A stretch of DNA of 64,000 nucleotides, taken from positions 12,074,948 through 12,138,947 of the forward strand of contig NC_133948.1 in NCBI RefSeq assembly GCF_031877795.1. Reading direction: 5' to 3'. Below, piece after piece: positions 26,401 through 36,627 of this stretch. The notes under the pieces were generated by a model, which was not told where the DNA came from, did not search any database, and saw only the letters and a program-made list of their open reading frames with translations. Position numbers and translations under genes: made by a program. The DNA is from Strix aluco (lineage: Eukaryota > Chordata > Aves > Strigiformes > Strigidae). Position 1 is the stretch's first letter; each line of letters starts with the position of its first letter.

Positions 26401-28776
26401 ATCTGGTCTTGATGAACAAGCATGTTAATGGTAATGCTTCCATATCTCTCTACACCAGTAATTGAATACAAGCAACTCAGAGCCCTCTGAGACATCTCAA
26501 CTGAACAATCAAAGCTGAGACCAATTAAGCTCTCTTAAGTGTAGCAGATCAAGGAAGCATTTTGCCACCCTAACTGATGTAAGTGGCTATTGAAAGGAAA
26601 TGCTCTATACCAGTTGCCTGACCCAGTAAGACTAACATGCCTAATGGCTGTGACATTGTCCTTCGATACTGGTAACTGCAGAGGTACTTGAAGTTCCTGT
26701 TATACAACTGACTTTTTTTCCTTTTAGCACTCCAGTTATTACTGCTGCCTCAACTGGTAGCAGATGATTCTAAGATATTTTAGGCCTTGTCTAACTGATC
26801 TAGGTGGGCTGTGGAAATAGCTTCTTGAGGTGCTTTGGTGTTCCAAATCTTGTTAAGAAGATGTCGGATGTGGAAGGCTGCTGCTAACCCCCAGACACAA
26901 CTAAACTAAAAAACCACTTTGGTCTACATTTCTGGCACAACTCCAAATTATAATATTGTCTAGGGAGGATCCCCTGTACCTCCTGTCACCTTTGGGATTG
27001 ACTCATTCATGCTGCCAGTTCAAAACTTGTAACAAAGAGGAAGAATAAGAATTAAAGGTAGAGTTACTGCTGATTCTGACCTAGTTTAAGCTTGCTGACA
27101 AGGGATTTCTGTGGAACATACTCTCTCTCTTGAAATAATTTGGCCAAAAGCGTCCAGGAAAGACAGATGCTTAAGTTCAGCTAGTCCTGGGATCTAGCTA
27201 TCAAATCCAGTCATTAGCTTTAATTTTCCTTAGGTGTAATCTCTAGCGGTGGACTATAATAGTTGTATTCAATTCTAGCTACAGATAACCTACTGTCTAG
27301 TTCTGTGGAGAATGCAGATCAAGAAACTTTGCCCACCTTAGGTACCAAACTACCTGCACTGCAACGCTCTGCATGTTCCACACCTCTTACCCAAGCAAAT
27401 CGTTGCACCAAAGAGCAAGACTACAGGCCTAAATCAACTGGTAGAAAGACTCCTACAATGGCCTCCCCAGTACCAGGAGGCCCTTTTCTTCGTCCCGTTC
27501 ATCAAGTACCCCTTGTTCCCCATGTACCAATTGTGCGACCTGCTCATCAACTGCATCCAGGATTGGTCCAGAGAATGCTGGCACAGGGGGTTCATCCACA
27601 ACATCTTCCTCTGCTCCAAGCAGGTAATCTATACTTTTTTTCCCTTAAGTTAATGCATGTTCTCTGTAAGAGTGACTTTTGTGTTAGGAACAGCACAAAT
27701 CGATACTCGTTACTGGTAATATTTATTACATCAAAACTTATCTTTAAAAAGAGGCAATAAATTCCAACCCATCTAAATATATAAATGTTTGGCTTTAAGT
27801 TCCTTATGCTTATCAGTTAAGAAGTTTCCTCACTCTTATTCAACAGGTATGCTTCCTCCTGGAGTGGACCTGTCTCACTTGCAGGGAATATCTGCTCCCA
27901 TCCTTGGCCAACCTTTTTATCCGCTTCCAACAGCAAGCCATCACATCTTAAATCCACGCTCTGGGACACCTTTGCAGCTAGCGATGATGCAACAGCAGCT
28001 ACAACGATCAGGTAGGCTAAAATGTAAAACAAGAGTGTGAATTTCAGAACCTTGACTAGCCTGCTCCAGGTACTATGCTTGTTGGCCTGTTTCAGTATAC
28101 TGTGTTAACAGGAAGCTATTTTGGTAATTTAGATATTCATAATCACTAATCTTGTGGGGTATCAGAGCAGTTTTGGCCACTGCAGGCTCTTACACCAGAA
28201 GAAAGTCCAAGTGAAGCATTCAGTTTGGAGGTGTATGTTGCTATCAACAGAACTGCCTTTTGCATCGTGTGTGCAGTCCTCGCTGGACGAGAGGCCACCC
28301 ACCTGTCTCAAAATGCTGTTTGATGCTGGTCTTCCAGTTAAAACCCGAATGTGTCCAGAACTGGCGGTGTCAGGCGGTTTATGGGAGTACTAGCAAGAGA
28401 ATAAACATGTGGGGCCTGGATTTCCCAGGGCTAATAGAATGAGGAAAAGCCACATTCAGCTCACATGCCTTATCAGGTGATTGCTCTAGGGCAAATCTCA
28501 ATGTTGGCTCAACATATTGCTCCACCTCTAATAGCTCTACATTTCGCAGGCACTGGAGCACAGGGATCACCCGCTGGTGCACAAACAACCCCTCAAAATG
28601 TGCTGCCTCGGACTGGATTATCTCACGGGCACACACAGCTTGACCATCGCCCCAGCCAGAGAAGTGGCTCTCCCATTGGCCTGGCAAAATGGTTTGGTTC
28701 AGATGTCTTGCAGCAGCCTCTCCCTTCCATGCCATCCAAAGTCATCAGCGTAGATGAACTGGAATACCGGCAGTGA
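8398..28776 (+). CDS. EIF4ENIF1: eIF4E transporter (4E-T)
   Basis: This is a nucleocytoplasmic shuttling protein. It carries eIF4E into the nucleus and, in P-bodies, joins eIF4E, DDX6, LSM14 and PATL1 to repress and stabilise deadenylated mRNAs. The coding exons are 8398-8493, 11778-11851, 12646-12773, 13334-13629, 14323-14524, 15736-15911, 18493-18628, 18967-19146, 21247-21476, 22966-23037, 23419-23602, 24085-24164, 24545-24684, 24863-24947, 25992-26124, 27279-27623, 27847-28011 and 28535-28776. All junctions are GT-AG and in phase. They total 2964 nt, or 987 residues (human 985). Visible motifs are the eIF4E-binding Y30-T-K-E-E-L-L36, a basic NLS (KGRKRTRRR) near residues 250-259, the FDF DDX6-binding motif at 307-309, and a conserved C-terminus DELEYRQ. 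The ATG has A at -3 and G at +4 and matches the family start. Confidence 0.97.
8494..11777 (+). other. EIF4ENIF1: EIF4ENIF1 intron between coding exons 1 and 2
   Basis: This 3.3-kb intron splits the eIF4E-binding motif. No coding exon or recognisable repeat was seen inside. It starts GTTAGC and ends TTTCTAG. Confidence 0.75.
11778..11851 (+). CDS. EIF4ENIF1: EIF4ENIF1 coding exon 2
   Basis: It begins with EELLDIKER, completing the canonical Y-x4-L-hydrophobic eIF4E-binding motif begun in the preceding exon. It also holds the start of the CLSEKYD segment conserved in 4E-T. It enters in phase 0 and leaves in phase 2. Confidence 0.93.
13334..13629 (+). CDS. EIF4ENIF1: EIF4ENIF1 coding exon 4
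   Basis: It encodes residues about 100-198. These are the PRERVKEDDLDVVLSPQRR block, the GGRRIGSGRII block and an Arg/Asp-rich run (DRDRERDYKDKRFR). These match the 4E-T/Cup-homology N-terminal region. The donor after AGG is GTTTGT, weaker than consensus. Confidence 0.93.
14165..14230 (+). repeat. A-rich low-complexity tract
   Basis: Runs of A broken by C (AAAACCC-type) just upstream of EIF4ENIF1 coding exon 5. It has the look of a degenerate poly(A)-derived sequence. No flanking element was recognised. Confidence 0.6.
14323..14524 (+). CDS. EIF4ENIF1: EIF4ENIF1 coding exon 5 (NLS)
   Basis: This is one of the most conserved parts of the protein. REFGDSKRVFGERRRNDSY leads into EEEPEWFSAGP and then the basic KGRKRTRRRTAS nuclear-localisation region. 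It lies just after a long A-rich low-complexity tract (about 14165-14230). Confidence 0.93.
15736..15911 (+). CDS. EIF4ENIF1: EIF4ENIF1 coding exon 6 (DDX6-binding FDF region)
   Basis: It carries the GIEC segment (267-269 IEC) and the FDFNEFF stretch (FDF at 307-309), the two short motifs through which 4E-T binds DDX6. It has one extra residue (DKSVP instead of DKVP) compared with my memory of the human protein. It leaves in phase 0. Confidence 0.92.
15912..18492 (+). other. EIF4ENIF1: EIF4ENIF1 intron 6
   Basis: 2.6-kb intron with no recognised exon. An open stretch at 16166-16369 has no family resemblance and no matching splice phase was identified. Confidence 0.7.
19147..21246 (+). other. 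EIF4ENIF1: EIF4ENIF1 intron 8
   Basis: 2.1-kb intron with donor GTAAGT and acceptor TTTCTCAG. Nothing coding was recognised. Confidence 0.7.
22966..23037 (+). CDS. EIF4ENIF1: EIF4ENIF1 coding exon 10 with NAGNAG acceptor
   Basis: This 72-nt phase-0 exon encodes QSLESHLMSPPEMPGQP and continues to ILQ. The acceptor is TAGCAG. Use of the first AG gives the 24-residue exon counted here, and use of the second drops one Gln without a frame change. Confidence 0.9.
27279..27623 (+). CDS. EIF4ENIF1: EIF4ENIF1 coding exon 16
   Basis: This is the largest exon (345 nt). It contains the KEQDYRPK segment and the proline/histidine-rich HQVPLVPHVPIVRPAHQLHP block, a hallmark of 4E-T in vertebrates. It leaves in phase 1. 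Confidence 0.93.
28535..28776 (+). CDS. EIF4ENIF1: EIF4ENIF1 terminal coding exon
   Basis: The acceptor CTAATAG at 28530-28534 gives A-L-H-F-A-G-T-G after the split codon, matching human V-L-H-P-P-G-S-G. An alternative AG fifteen bases further in (CGCAG at 28549) is also in frame and would delete five residues. The exon ends with the conserved PSKVISVDELEYRQ and TGA. Confidence 0.92.
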
Positions 28777-30435
28777 ACAGTGACCACTGGGTGGAACACT
28801 TGTGATTCTTTAGACTGGATAATAATGTCCATAGTCAGGACTTCACCTCTGTTTGTTTTTTGGGGCTTTTATTTTTAGCACTCTGTGCAAAATTTCTTTT
28901 TGAGAGACTAAAGCACATGGCACCTGTCCTGGTCTCATGTCTGCATCAAGACTAAAGGATCCATTATGGCTTGAATAGTGAAGCCTGAAGAAATTTAGAT
29001 GCAAGACAAAGCCAGTTTAATCCTGGAAGTGTCTATTTTTTTTCTTTTTGTAAGATATGTGAATGAAGTGCTGATATTCTCTAGTGTAGAGGTAGCAGCT
29101 ATGGATTCTTCCTGCAGAAAACTAAATGTATAGACCCTTGTGTACAGACTTGTGTATAAACAATCTTTTGTACATATACACATAGAATAGCCTTTTTGAA
29201 TCTATACAGCTGTACATAAGAGTAGCTGATAACAGTTGAGCTTTAGTTGTGCCTATGGTTTGGATCTTTCTCCATTGTACGTGTGGGACTTTCTTTAAGA
29301 TTAAAGTTGCATATCCCAAGTGTGAGTGAACAGGATAAAGTTGCTTTGCCTTTTCTTGCTGCTCATCTCCTGTAGGTCTCCCTCTCACATTCTTCTGTCA
29401 CGTACTGTGCACTCAGTGTAGCTAAAGTGTCAAAGTAAAAAGCCCACATCTTGCTGTCTGTATAACAACGGTCTGATTCCTTGTGTGTATGACTCTTGCC
29501 ACCACGTGAGAGAATTTAGTCTTCAAACAGCCTTGAGGATGGGACCTGGTACAGTAATGATAAAGCCGCCTCTTTGGTCTGCCATAGGCAGAGACTGGTC
29601 ATAGTTCTTTCAAGAGGGCTGGTGCTGGTCCTTGTTTAGCTGCAGTGTTTTCCTTATTTTAATCTTTCAAACCTGTTACTGAAGGTCATCAAAATGGAGC
29701 CTTTGAATCCTCACCCTTCAACTCCTCAGTGATAGCTGTGGTACGTTCTATGCTGCCTTCAGTTCTGTTTATGTGAAGGGAGTCCCAAGAACTGTCCTCA
29801 ACCTAGTGTGCATCTGCTGATGCAGTTACTGTGAAACTTGCCTTCAGAGTCCTGTTCTGTGGCTTGAAAGGGGGAGGATGGGGTGGTTTTGTGATCTTAC
29901 TGTGTATATTTGGTTTTAAAATACTGTGTTCCTTTTAAGCCTGTTTCACTTTCCTGAACAGTTAAGTGTTCTCTTCCATCCTTCTACTGCATGGTTCCTC
30001 ACCTCACTTTATCACTTGTGTTGAGTCTAGTACTGCTGTCATGTCCTCTATCTAGCTTAGGCCATTGTGCTTTTAAAAAAAGTGAAAGCAAAACCAGAAT
30101 TCTCACGGACTTGCTCTTTCTTAGGTCTCACTGAATGCAAAACCAGCAGCAGGAAAAAAAAAAAAATCACTTGACTATATTCTTAACAATTGCCAGCATG
30201 CTGTGGTGGGTTTGTTTCAGTCTAGCAGAGACAATGTTGTACAGAAATAGCAAGCTGAAACTTCCAGTGTGGAATCTGTTGGGGGTCACCCATACTTCTA
30301 GTGGTTGTTCCTAAAACAATCTGTGTAAAACATGCAATCACCAGCTTGTCCTTGTAAGATTGTTTTCATACTTTTTTAACTTGACACTTTCCCAGTAACA
30401 TTCTGTAAATAAAGTTGATTCTACCAGCTGTCTCT
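28777..30435 (+). other. EIF4ENIF1: EIF4ENIF1 3'UTR
   Basis: This is about 1.65 kb of non-coding sequence from the TGA to just past the only canonical AATAAA on the gene strand. It contains exact Pumilio-type octamers at 29169-29176, 29211-29218 and 30404-30411. A related TGTATATT is at 29903-29910. Confidence 0.8.
30408..30413 (+). terminator. EIF4ENIF1: EIF4ENIF1 polyadenylation signal
   Basis: Canonical AATAAA, followed by T/GT-containing sequence (GTTGATTCTACC, then GCTGTCTCT). Cleavage is expected 15-30 nt downstream. It overlaps a TGTAAATA Pumilio-like site. Confidence 0.75.
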
Positions 30436-30439
30436 ATCA

Positions 30440-31050
30440 ACTGCTCTTGAACCAAGCTATAATGTTGCTATATTGATTAACTTTTAGCATTGTTCTTGTG
30501 TGTAAGTGAAACCTAGGGCTTGAGCTGAATCTGCAGAAAATTTCAACCTTCATTTATCTTAATTAAGATTGGGGGAGAGGAACAGTCTACTTTGAAGGTA
30601 ACTGCCCTCACTGAAAACGTGCAATGGATTGCTGCATTGAAATGTTCTTGTACAGCCAGGGTTGAACATAAGGAGTGAGATTCCCATGTACTAGGAAGGG
30701 TGAAGGCAGTTCAGCTCTCAGCTTCCACTCTGCCCCCTTCCAGCAGGGCTGACAACCCCAGCACTGTTGCAGTAGTTCAGCTCACTTATGCAGGAATCTA
30801 CTGCTAAGCTTAGAAGCAATATTAGGGAAAAAGCTTGGACTAGAATCAAGGCTTGAATGCTTTCTTACCAGGCTGAGTAGCAACCACTAGTGCAAGGATT
30901 TAGTGCTTGAATGGGTGTCTGAAATCACTGTACTACTTTTTGTATGTGCAATAACATGAGGGAGCTTTTCTGACACATCTGAGTAAACACCCTTACTTCT
31001 TTTTTGTAGGAGGGCAAATGCTAGAGGCTAATGCATTTGATAGGAACAAA
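30440..31050. other. Convergent intergenic spacer EIF4ENIF1 / DRG1
   Basis: The gap between the inferred 3' ends of two tail-to-tail genes is about 0.6 kb. No coding potential or known repeat was recognised. Confidence 0.6.
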
Positions 31051-31071
31051 AAGCTTATTGGAGCTCTAACT

Positions 31072-31077
31072 TTTATT
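31072..31077 (-). terminator. DRG1: Probable DRG1 polyadenylation signal
   Basis: AATAAA on the minus strand (TTTATT on plus), about 660 nt past the DRG1 stop, followed by sequence reading into the spacer. This would give a 3'UTR of roughly 0.7 kb. A second AATAAA overlaps the stop codon itself (31736-31741). Confidence 0.6.
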
Positions 31078-31736
31078 CATTTCTACTAAAAAGCAATAGA
31101 ACCACTGCTTTTAGAGTAGCCTGCTTCTCTGGTGCAGCTTCTAAGTTAAGCAGGACAATCTTTTAAGAAAACTTAGTACCTGGAGGCTTTTAACACAGTG
31201 AAACACAAGCCTCTACTTTACTTCCACTGGTATAAACCAAAAAAGTGACTGCTCCTGAGCAGAACCTACTCTTTCCCACAACTCCAGGGCTATTAATAGC
31301 CTTGAAGTATTCAAACATTTCAGATTAAGGCAGCTACAGCTAGAACTCTGTCCTCTAGCACTGTTTGGTAAGATATAGCTCTCCAGCCTCTGCTTTTCAT
31401 GTTTTGTTCTAACTTAGAACAAAATAATTCCTGACGTGTGAACTTTTCCAATTTGGAAAGACATGCACATGCAGCAGAAATTCATCCCAGGTTATCAAAG
31501 CTTCATTGTAAGATTTTGCCCTCATGAAAGTTACAGATGAGAAACTCCTGTTAAGTAAGTTCTGTCAGAATGGGACACAGCAGTACAAATTGGCCAGAAA
31601 CATCAGTTCTGCCATGCAGTAAGGTACTACCATAAAAAAACAACACCCATTTGTTATAGATTTGATAGAAGTGACCTGTTCTTTACCACTTACAACTGAT
31701 AACAAATTGCAGACACAGTGACAAACTGTGAGAACT

Positions 31737-31836
31737 TTATTTCTTCACAATCTGAATAACATCCTCATCTTCAAGAGTATGGTCTTTACCAACTTTTTGA
31801 GGGTTGTGTTTAACAGATGAACCCCAGACCAGTGCA
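31737..31836 (-). CDS. DRG1: DRG1 terminal coding exon (end of TGS domain)
   Basis: It encodes [20 protein letters not shown], then [12 protein letters not shown] and TAA. Human has Leu where this has Ser in the WG[LS]SV segment. The stop codon is part of an AATAAA hexamer. Confidence 0.94.
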
Positions 31837-34800
31837 CTGAAAGGAGAAGAAAAATCAAATGTAAAAGGTTTAGAAGTATAATATGCAAATAACAGACCAA
31901 CAGCTATTTCCGTCACAAAGCTAATACAGAAAGCAATGCTTAAGGGCTATTTTCATTCTGCAAGTACCTGGATGAGTGGCCCGTGTGAACTGGAGTACAA
32001 GCAGATCAAAACAAAGTGTGAAGTCATCCAAAATACTTGTGCATACAGGACAAGGGCCTGTACTGCTGCATCTAGCGCTGCTTTCGAATGTAAAGAAAAA
32101 CGTTTTCCTCATAAGAGGAAATTTAGCCAGGAAAGAGCATAGGAACATCAAATACACTAAGTACCAATTGTCATAGGCAGATCTATTCCATTCAACATCA
32201 AAAAAAAATCAAATCTGTTTCCCCTTCTGGTTGACAAGAGAATGAAAGAATGTACCAGGAGGCAGAATATTTTCTACTCTCTATAAATTATCCTTTTACA
32301 ATAATACTTACTATTTAAAGTCTTTAATGAGATTTTTGTGGATCTTCATGCAAAAATCCTCCACTGTGGTCTTGCAGTAAGGTAGTACCACAGGAGAGGT
32401 GTAGTCTGGGAGCTGCCCTTTAGGTTTGGTGTAGCTGTAACGCAGGTGGAACAGTGAGTCAATACCAAAACCTCCCCTTCTCTTTCAACCCATCATGAAA
32501 TTTCATAGGTCATTTGCACTGTCCTCCTGGGCACTTGTGCCAAGTTCCACTACTTCAGTGGTGACAACAGATACTCTGTAAATTGTCTGGTGTTCTTAAT
32601 CTGAAAATGCACCTGGGTAGCCAGTGGCTGCAGCAGGTTCTCCCTTGTAATTGCAAAGGTTTATCACTACTGAGATTTCTACAGTTGCTTAAAAGAAGAT
32701 GAAACAGGAATCGTTGGTGGAAAAGAACAGTATTATGGTTCTGACTTGTGATTTTTTTCTGTAAAAAACTCAACATATATTTGGAAAAAAAACTTTACAG
32801 AGTAAACATACCTCAGTGACAAAAGCCATCATCATGTGAAAGCTAGAGTTCTAAACTAATAGAAAACCATTATAAAATGATCTTCATCCATTTGTGAGAC
32901 ATACTTCAGTCTCAGCATTACACTTAACTCCACAGAAGGCGGCAAGTGGGACTCACATTCGTACTAGCTTCAAGTAGTCCCAAATTTTCTCCAGCAGATC
33001 ATCAAAGTTCCAGCGATGATGAGCAGATATTGGTACACAGTGGGGTACTTTGTAAATAATATCTAACTCCTCAATGGAAATTTGGTCAATTTTATTTAGG
33101 ACGTAAATGCATGGGATGTAAACCCTGCAAAAAGAAGGAAATACCATTACAGCAGCCTGGCAGCAGTACACTGCTACCTTCGTTGGAAAGAAAAAAACTG
33201 CATTTTTGTAAAAGGATATCCCTATGTTGATACCACATTGCTAGCTTAGCTTCTGTGGGAAGTGAACCTGAGAGACAATTCTTTTCTTTAATATAAACTG
33301 CAGGTATGCCAACAGTATGTCCCAACAGTACCTGTTTCCTTCAACAACGTCAATCAGGTCATCAGCAGTGGCGTCGCTGCGCAGTGTCACATCAGCATTG
33401 TGAATTTTATACTCTGCTAAGATGCTCTTCACTGTTTCAGTATCCAACTCACTCTGAGGACACTGAATGTAGACATAACATGTAGGAATGCAAGAGTTTA
33501 CAGTCAAATCAAGTATTACAATTAATAATGCTATCACCTAGCAATCACTGCATATAGATTACTAAAAGTAATAGCTGCATTGTCAGTTATTGAACTTGAC
33601 TACGATTGTATCACAGTTCATCTCAGGAGAGCAAAAAAAAGATTTAAGTCATACCAGCCTTATTTATATTAATGCCCCAGTGAGAGCAGCAATCAGACAT
33701 TTCCAAAGTAGTTTCCTGTCAGTCTGGGCCCAGTTGCAATGCACACCCATGTATCTACTAGTTCAGTGCCCAGGCAGCTACACGTTAGGTACTCGGATCC
33801 CAGAGCACAGTTCTGGTTTTTGGTATCTCTGGCTGTTTCTACGCTTTTAAAGATTCAGTGGGAAATGGGAAATGAGGAGTAGTCCAGGTTGCAACGCCTG
33901 GAACTCAGCAATCTTCTCCAGATGAGTGCTGTAGCCACCAAGCAAGATGCAGTTTTTGCAGAGTTTCCTTTGGGCCTCGGAACTTGTAACTGTTGGAAAG
34001 CAACCACGCCTCTGCCGTGGGGGCGAGGAGGGGCTCAGGCTCCCGGGACAGGCATGGATAGCCTCCAAGAAAAGTAACTGACCACAGCACAGTGCAGCAG
34101 ATCAGCTTCTAAAGAAGTCACAGCACAGGGACGGTCCCAGGCATACCATTAACTGCAAATGCCTCTTTCTTCAAGCAATTTTTTTAAAAAAATTTGGTTA
34201 AAGACAACGTCCAACTTACTGTGGCTGTAAGGTTAATGCCTCCTTTATCCTTTTTTTTAAAGCCGATATTGGGGGGCTTACTATTCAGACGAATTCCAAA
34301 TCCCTCCAGTTCATTCTCAATGATTTTCTTGTGACCAAGGGGTTTCAGCACATCCAGAACAATCAGAATGAGATTACAGGTTCGAGCAACTAAGAATCAG
34401 AAAAAGGAAGTCATCTGTCAAAAAAGTACACTCACAATCTGAGACAAAACACCACAAAATATGGCTCAGAGGACTGATGACAATATTAAACCCCTGAAGG
34501 CCAGCACATTGCTTATCTTTAAATTCCAGTATAAGACTGCAGTTTGTAGTGCTGGCCAAGCATCACTGATAGACAGATCCTTACACGCTGTAAGAATCAC
34601 AGAGGCTGGAAGAATCCTCCTTCCTGTCCACATTCAGACCCCAGATTGATGACAATAAGCTAGGTAAAGAAATGAAGACAGCAGCCTTGTTTATTATGGG
34701 ATCGCATCTGCCTTCAAAATTGGTAATGTACTTCCACTGCAGTGCCAACACAGAGCACGAACTCAGCAAATGCGTAAAACCAGAACTGAAAACAGAACAA

Positions 34801-36627
34801 AATGAGAACAGCTACTGCTTCACAGCAGGCAGCTCAATACCAACACACAATTCAGCTTTTTAAAGACATCAGAAACGGTGATTCAACCCTTCACTCTCAT
34901 CAGCTGTACTAAGTGAACCAGTGATAGGATGCTGCCTCCAGCTCTAATATACTCACCGGCAATGACTTGCCGTCCTCTGCCTTTACCATCCTTGGCACCT
35001 TCGATAATTCCTGGGAGATCAAGCAGCTATTCGTTCAGAGGAAGGAAAGTCACTCATGAGAAAAATATTTTTCTTCATGGAGAAAATAAATCCTACTTTT
35101 ACCTTTCTCCTACACCAGCTGACTCTACTGCAAATCTGAACAGAATATGGCAAAATTGTTTCCCCTTTGATGCCTATATACTGTATTATCCCACGTGCCC
35201 TACTGGTACAATGCAACAGACCATCTCAGAGAGAATATAAGAACTACCACAGGAACTTCTCCCCAGACCAAAGTGAAAAGCAGGGTGAAATTGGTACCTC
35301 ATGGAAACATTTCCAATATATTCTCACCCGTTTCTGCATGTCACTTCTAGCCTGCTAATGTGAGGCTAGACCACTCAGCCGTAACACCACTGCATATACC
35401 ATCTTATCCTCACAGACACAAGAAGATCTCACCTGTATCTTTGCTCCTTTGTACCTAATGACTCCCGGCACAGTAGTTAGTGTAGTGAATTCATATGCTG
35501 CCACTTCAGAGTATACACCAGCAAGATTGCTTAGAAGTGTAGATTTCCCCACTGATGGAAAACCCACAAACCCAATTCGGGCATCACCTGTCTTTGCAAC
35601 ATCAAAACCTGCAAATAAGGAGCAAAAATATTTATTTAAAGATTGAGATTGACATTTTCTATCTTCTAAGGTTCTGGACAGCAGTCCCGCTATTACTTTT
35701 AATATTACCAGAGTGAAAGCCAGGTAAGCTTCCCTACAAGGAGGATGAGAGTATGAAGCACAGAGTTCATACTCTATATTGCCTTGCACCACTTTGTCTG
35801 TATAACGCTCCATGGCATGTACCTGTCAATAAAGCGTGGGCTGCAAGGCTTCCCAGTGGCTTCCCAACCTGACTTGAGTGTAGGTGGAGCATTCCCTTTA
35901 AGTACTGCAGCTTAGACAATTCGCACCTTTGTATATAAAATTAAGTGGCTGATGCAAGACGCTTCTTCATGTAAAACCCCTAAGACTTCTGCAAATACAC
36001 GTTAGCCAAAATGCAGAAACCCTTTCATTTACGTTTCAACGAGGGCTCTACCTTAAAGCCCTTAGAAAGCCACAAACCACGGCTGAGGTCCTGTACCGGG
36101 AAGGACAAGAGGGAAGAGAAGGTTGCTCCGCTTTATTCAGCAGACGGTCTGACACGATTTAAGCAGCCAAGAGCCTCCCCCGTTAGGTCGATTTCCGTCA
36201 CACACGCCGCACTTCGGCAGGGAGGAGCGGCCGGAGCCTTCCCGCAGCACAACGCACCTTCCCCGGGGCCGCCCCCGCCGCCTCCCTTGGGGGTGATGAG
36301 CTCCCGGCGTAGCTTGGCCAAGCGGGCCTTCAGCAGCCCCAGGTGGTGAGCCGTGGCCTTGTTCTTCTGCGTCCGGGCCATCTGCAAGAGCACGGAACCG
36401 AGGACTCACACCCTGGGAGAGGCTCCGCCGGGCCGCACCTCCAACGGCGCCGGCAGGGCCCTGTCAGCCCCTCACGGAGGGGCAGCGCGGCCGCCCCCGC
36501 CCCCCCCCTCCCGGATCCCCGCGGCCGCCCCGTCTAGCGCCTCGTGCCTGGCCCATCCGCGGCCGGCGGAAGGCCGGCGCGTTACCTCAGCCTCGATCTC
36601 CGCGATCTTGGCCAGCGTGCCGCTCAT
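31737..36627 (-). CDS. DRG1: Developmentally regulated GTP-binding protein 1
   Basis: This is a cytosolic TRAFAC/Obg-like GTPase that binds DFRP1 (ZC3H15) and ribosomes and is linked to translation and microtubule dynamics. The minus-strand exons are 36627-36586, 36381-36258, 35608-35433, 35026-34957, 34389-34220, 33462-33332, 33124-32957, 32434-32312 and 31836-31737. All are GT-AG and in phase, totalling 1104 nt or 367 residues, the same as human. Domains in order are an N-terminal helical Arg/Lys-rich region ([15 protein letters not shown]), G1 P-loop GFPSVGKS at 71-78, G3 DLPG at 117-120, a helix-turn-helix insertion, G4 NKID at 248-251, G5 SA at 271-272 and a C-terminal TGS domain ending [12 protein letters not shown] Gly-rich loop ([10 protein letters not shown]) precedes the G domain. 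The start context is GCCGCCAAGATGA. Confidence 0.97.
32957..33124 (-). CDS. DRG1: DRG1 coding exon 7 (G4 and G5 motifs)
   Basis: It encodes [20 protein letters not shown] and on through [21 protein letters not shown] is the guanine-specificity motif and SAH carries G5. Phase is 2 on both sides. Confidence 0.94.
33463..34219 (-). other. DRG1: DRG1 intron 5
   Basis: The segment 33720-34090 is noticeably more GC-rich than the flanking introns and has short open frames on both strands, but it matches no family I recognise. It may be a decayed insertion or regulatory DNA. Confidence 0.45.
34957..35026 (-). CDS. DRG1: DRG1 coding exon 4 (G3 motif)
   Basis: This 70-nt exon encodes [20 protein letters not shown] and then VIA. 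DLPG is the G3 (Walker B) motif, and the Gly-rich run after it is the switch II region. It leaves in phase 1. Confidence 0.93.
35433..35608 (-). CDS. DRG1: DRG1 coding exon 3 (G1 and G2 of the GTPase domain)
   Basis: It holds the Walker A/P-loop GFPSVGKS (G71-S78) and the effector/G2 stretch [13 protein letters not shown], which is typical of DRG/Obg proteins. It ends YKGAKIQ just before the G3 motif, which sits in the next exon. Confidence 0.94.

Noticed and set aside
34578-34640. AGAATCACAGAGGCTGGAAG, resembling the CR1 3' end
   Set aside because: Only about 20 bases resemble CR1, with no continuation into the GGGACC...AAGATCAT part. It is too short to call.
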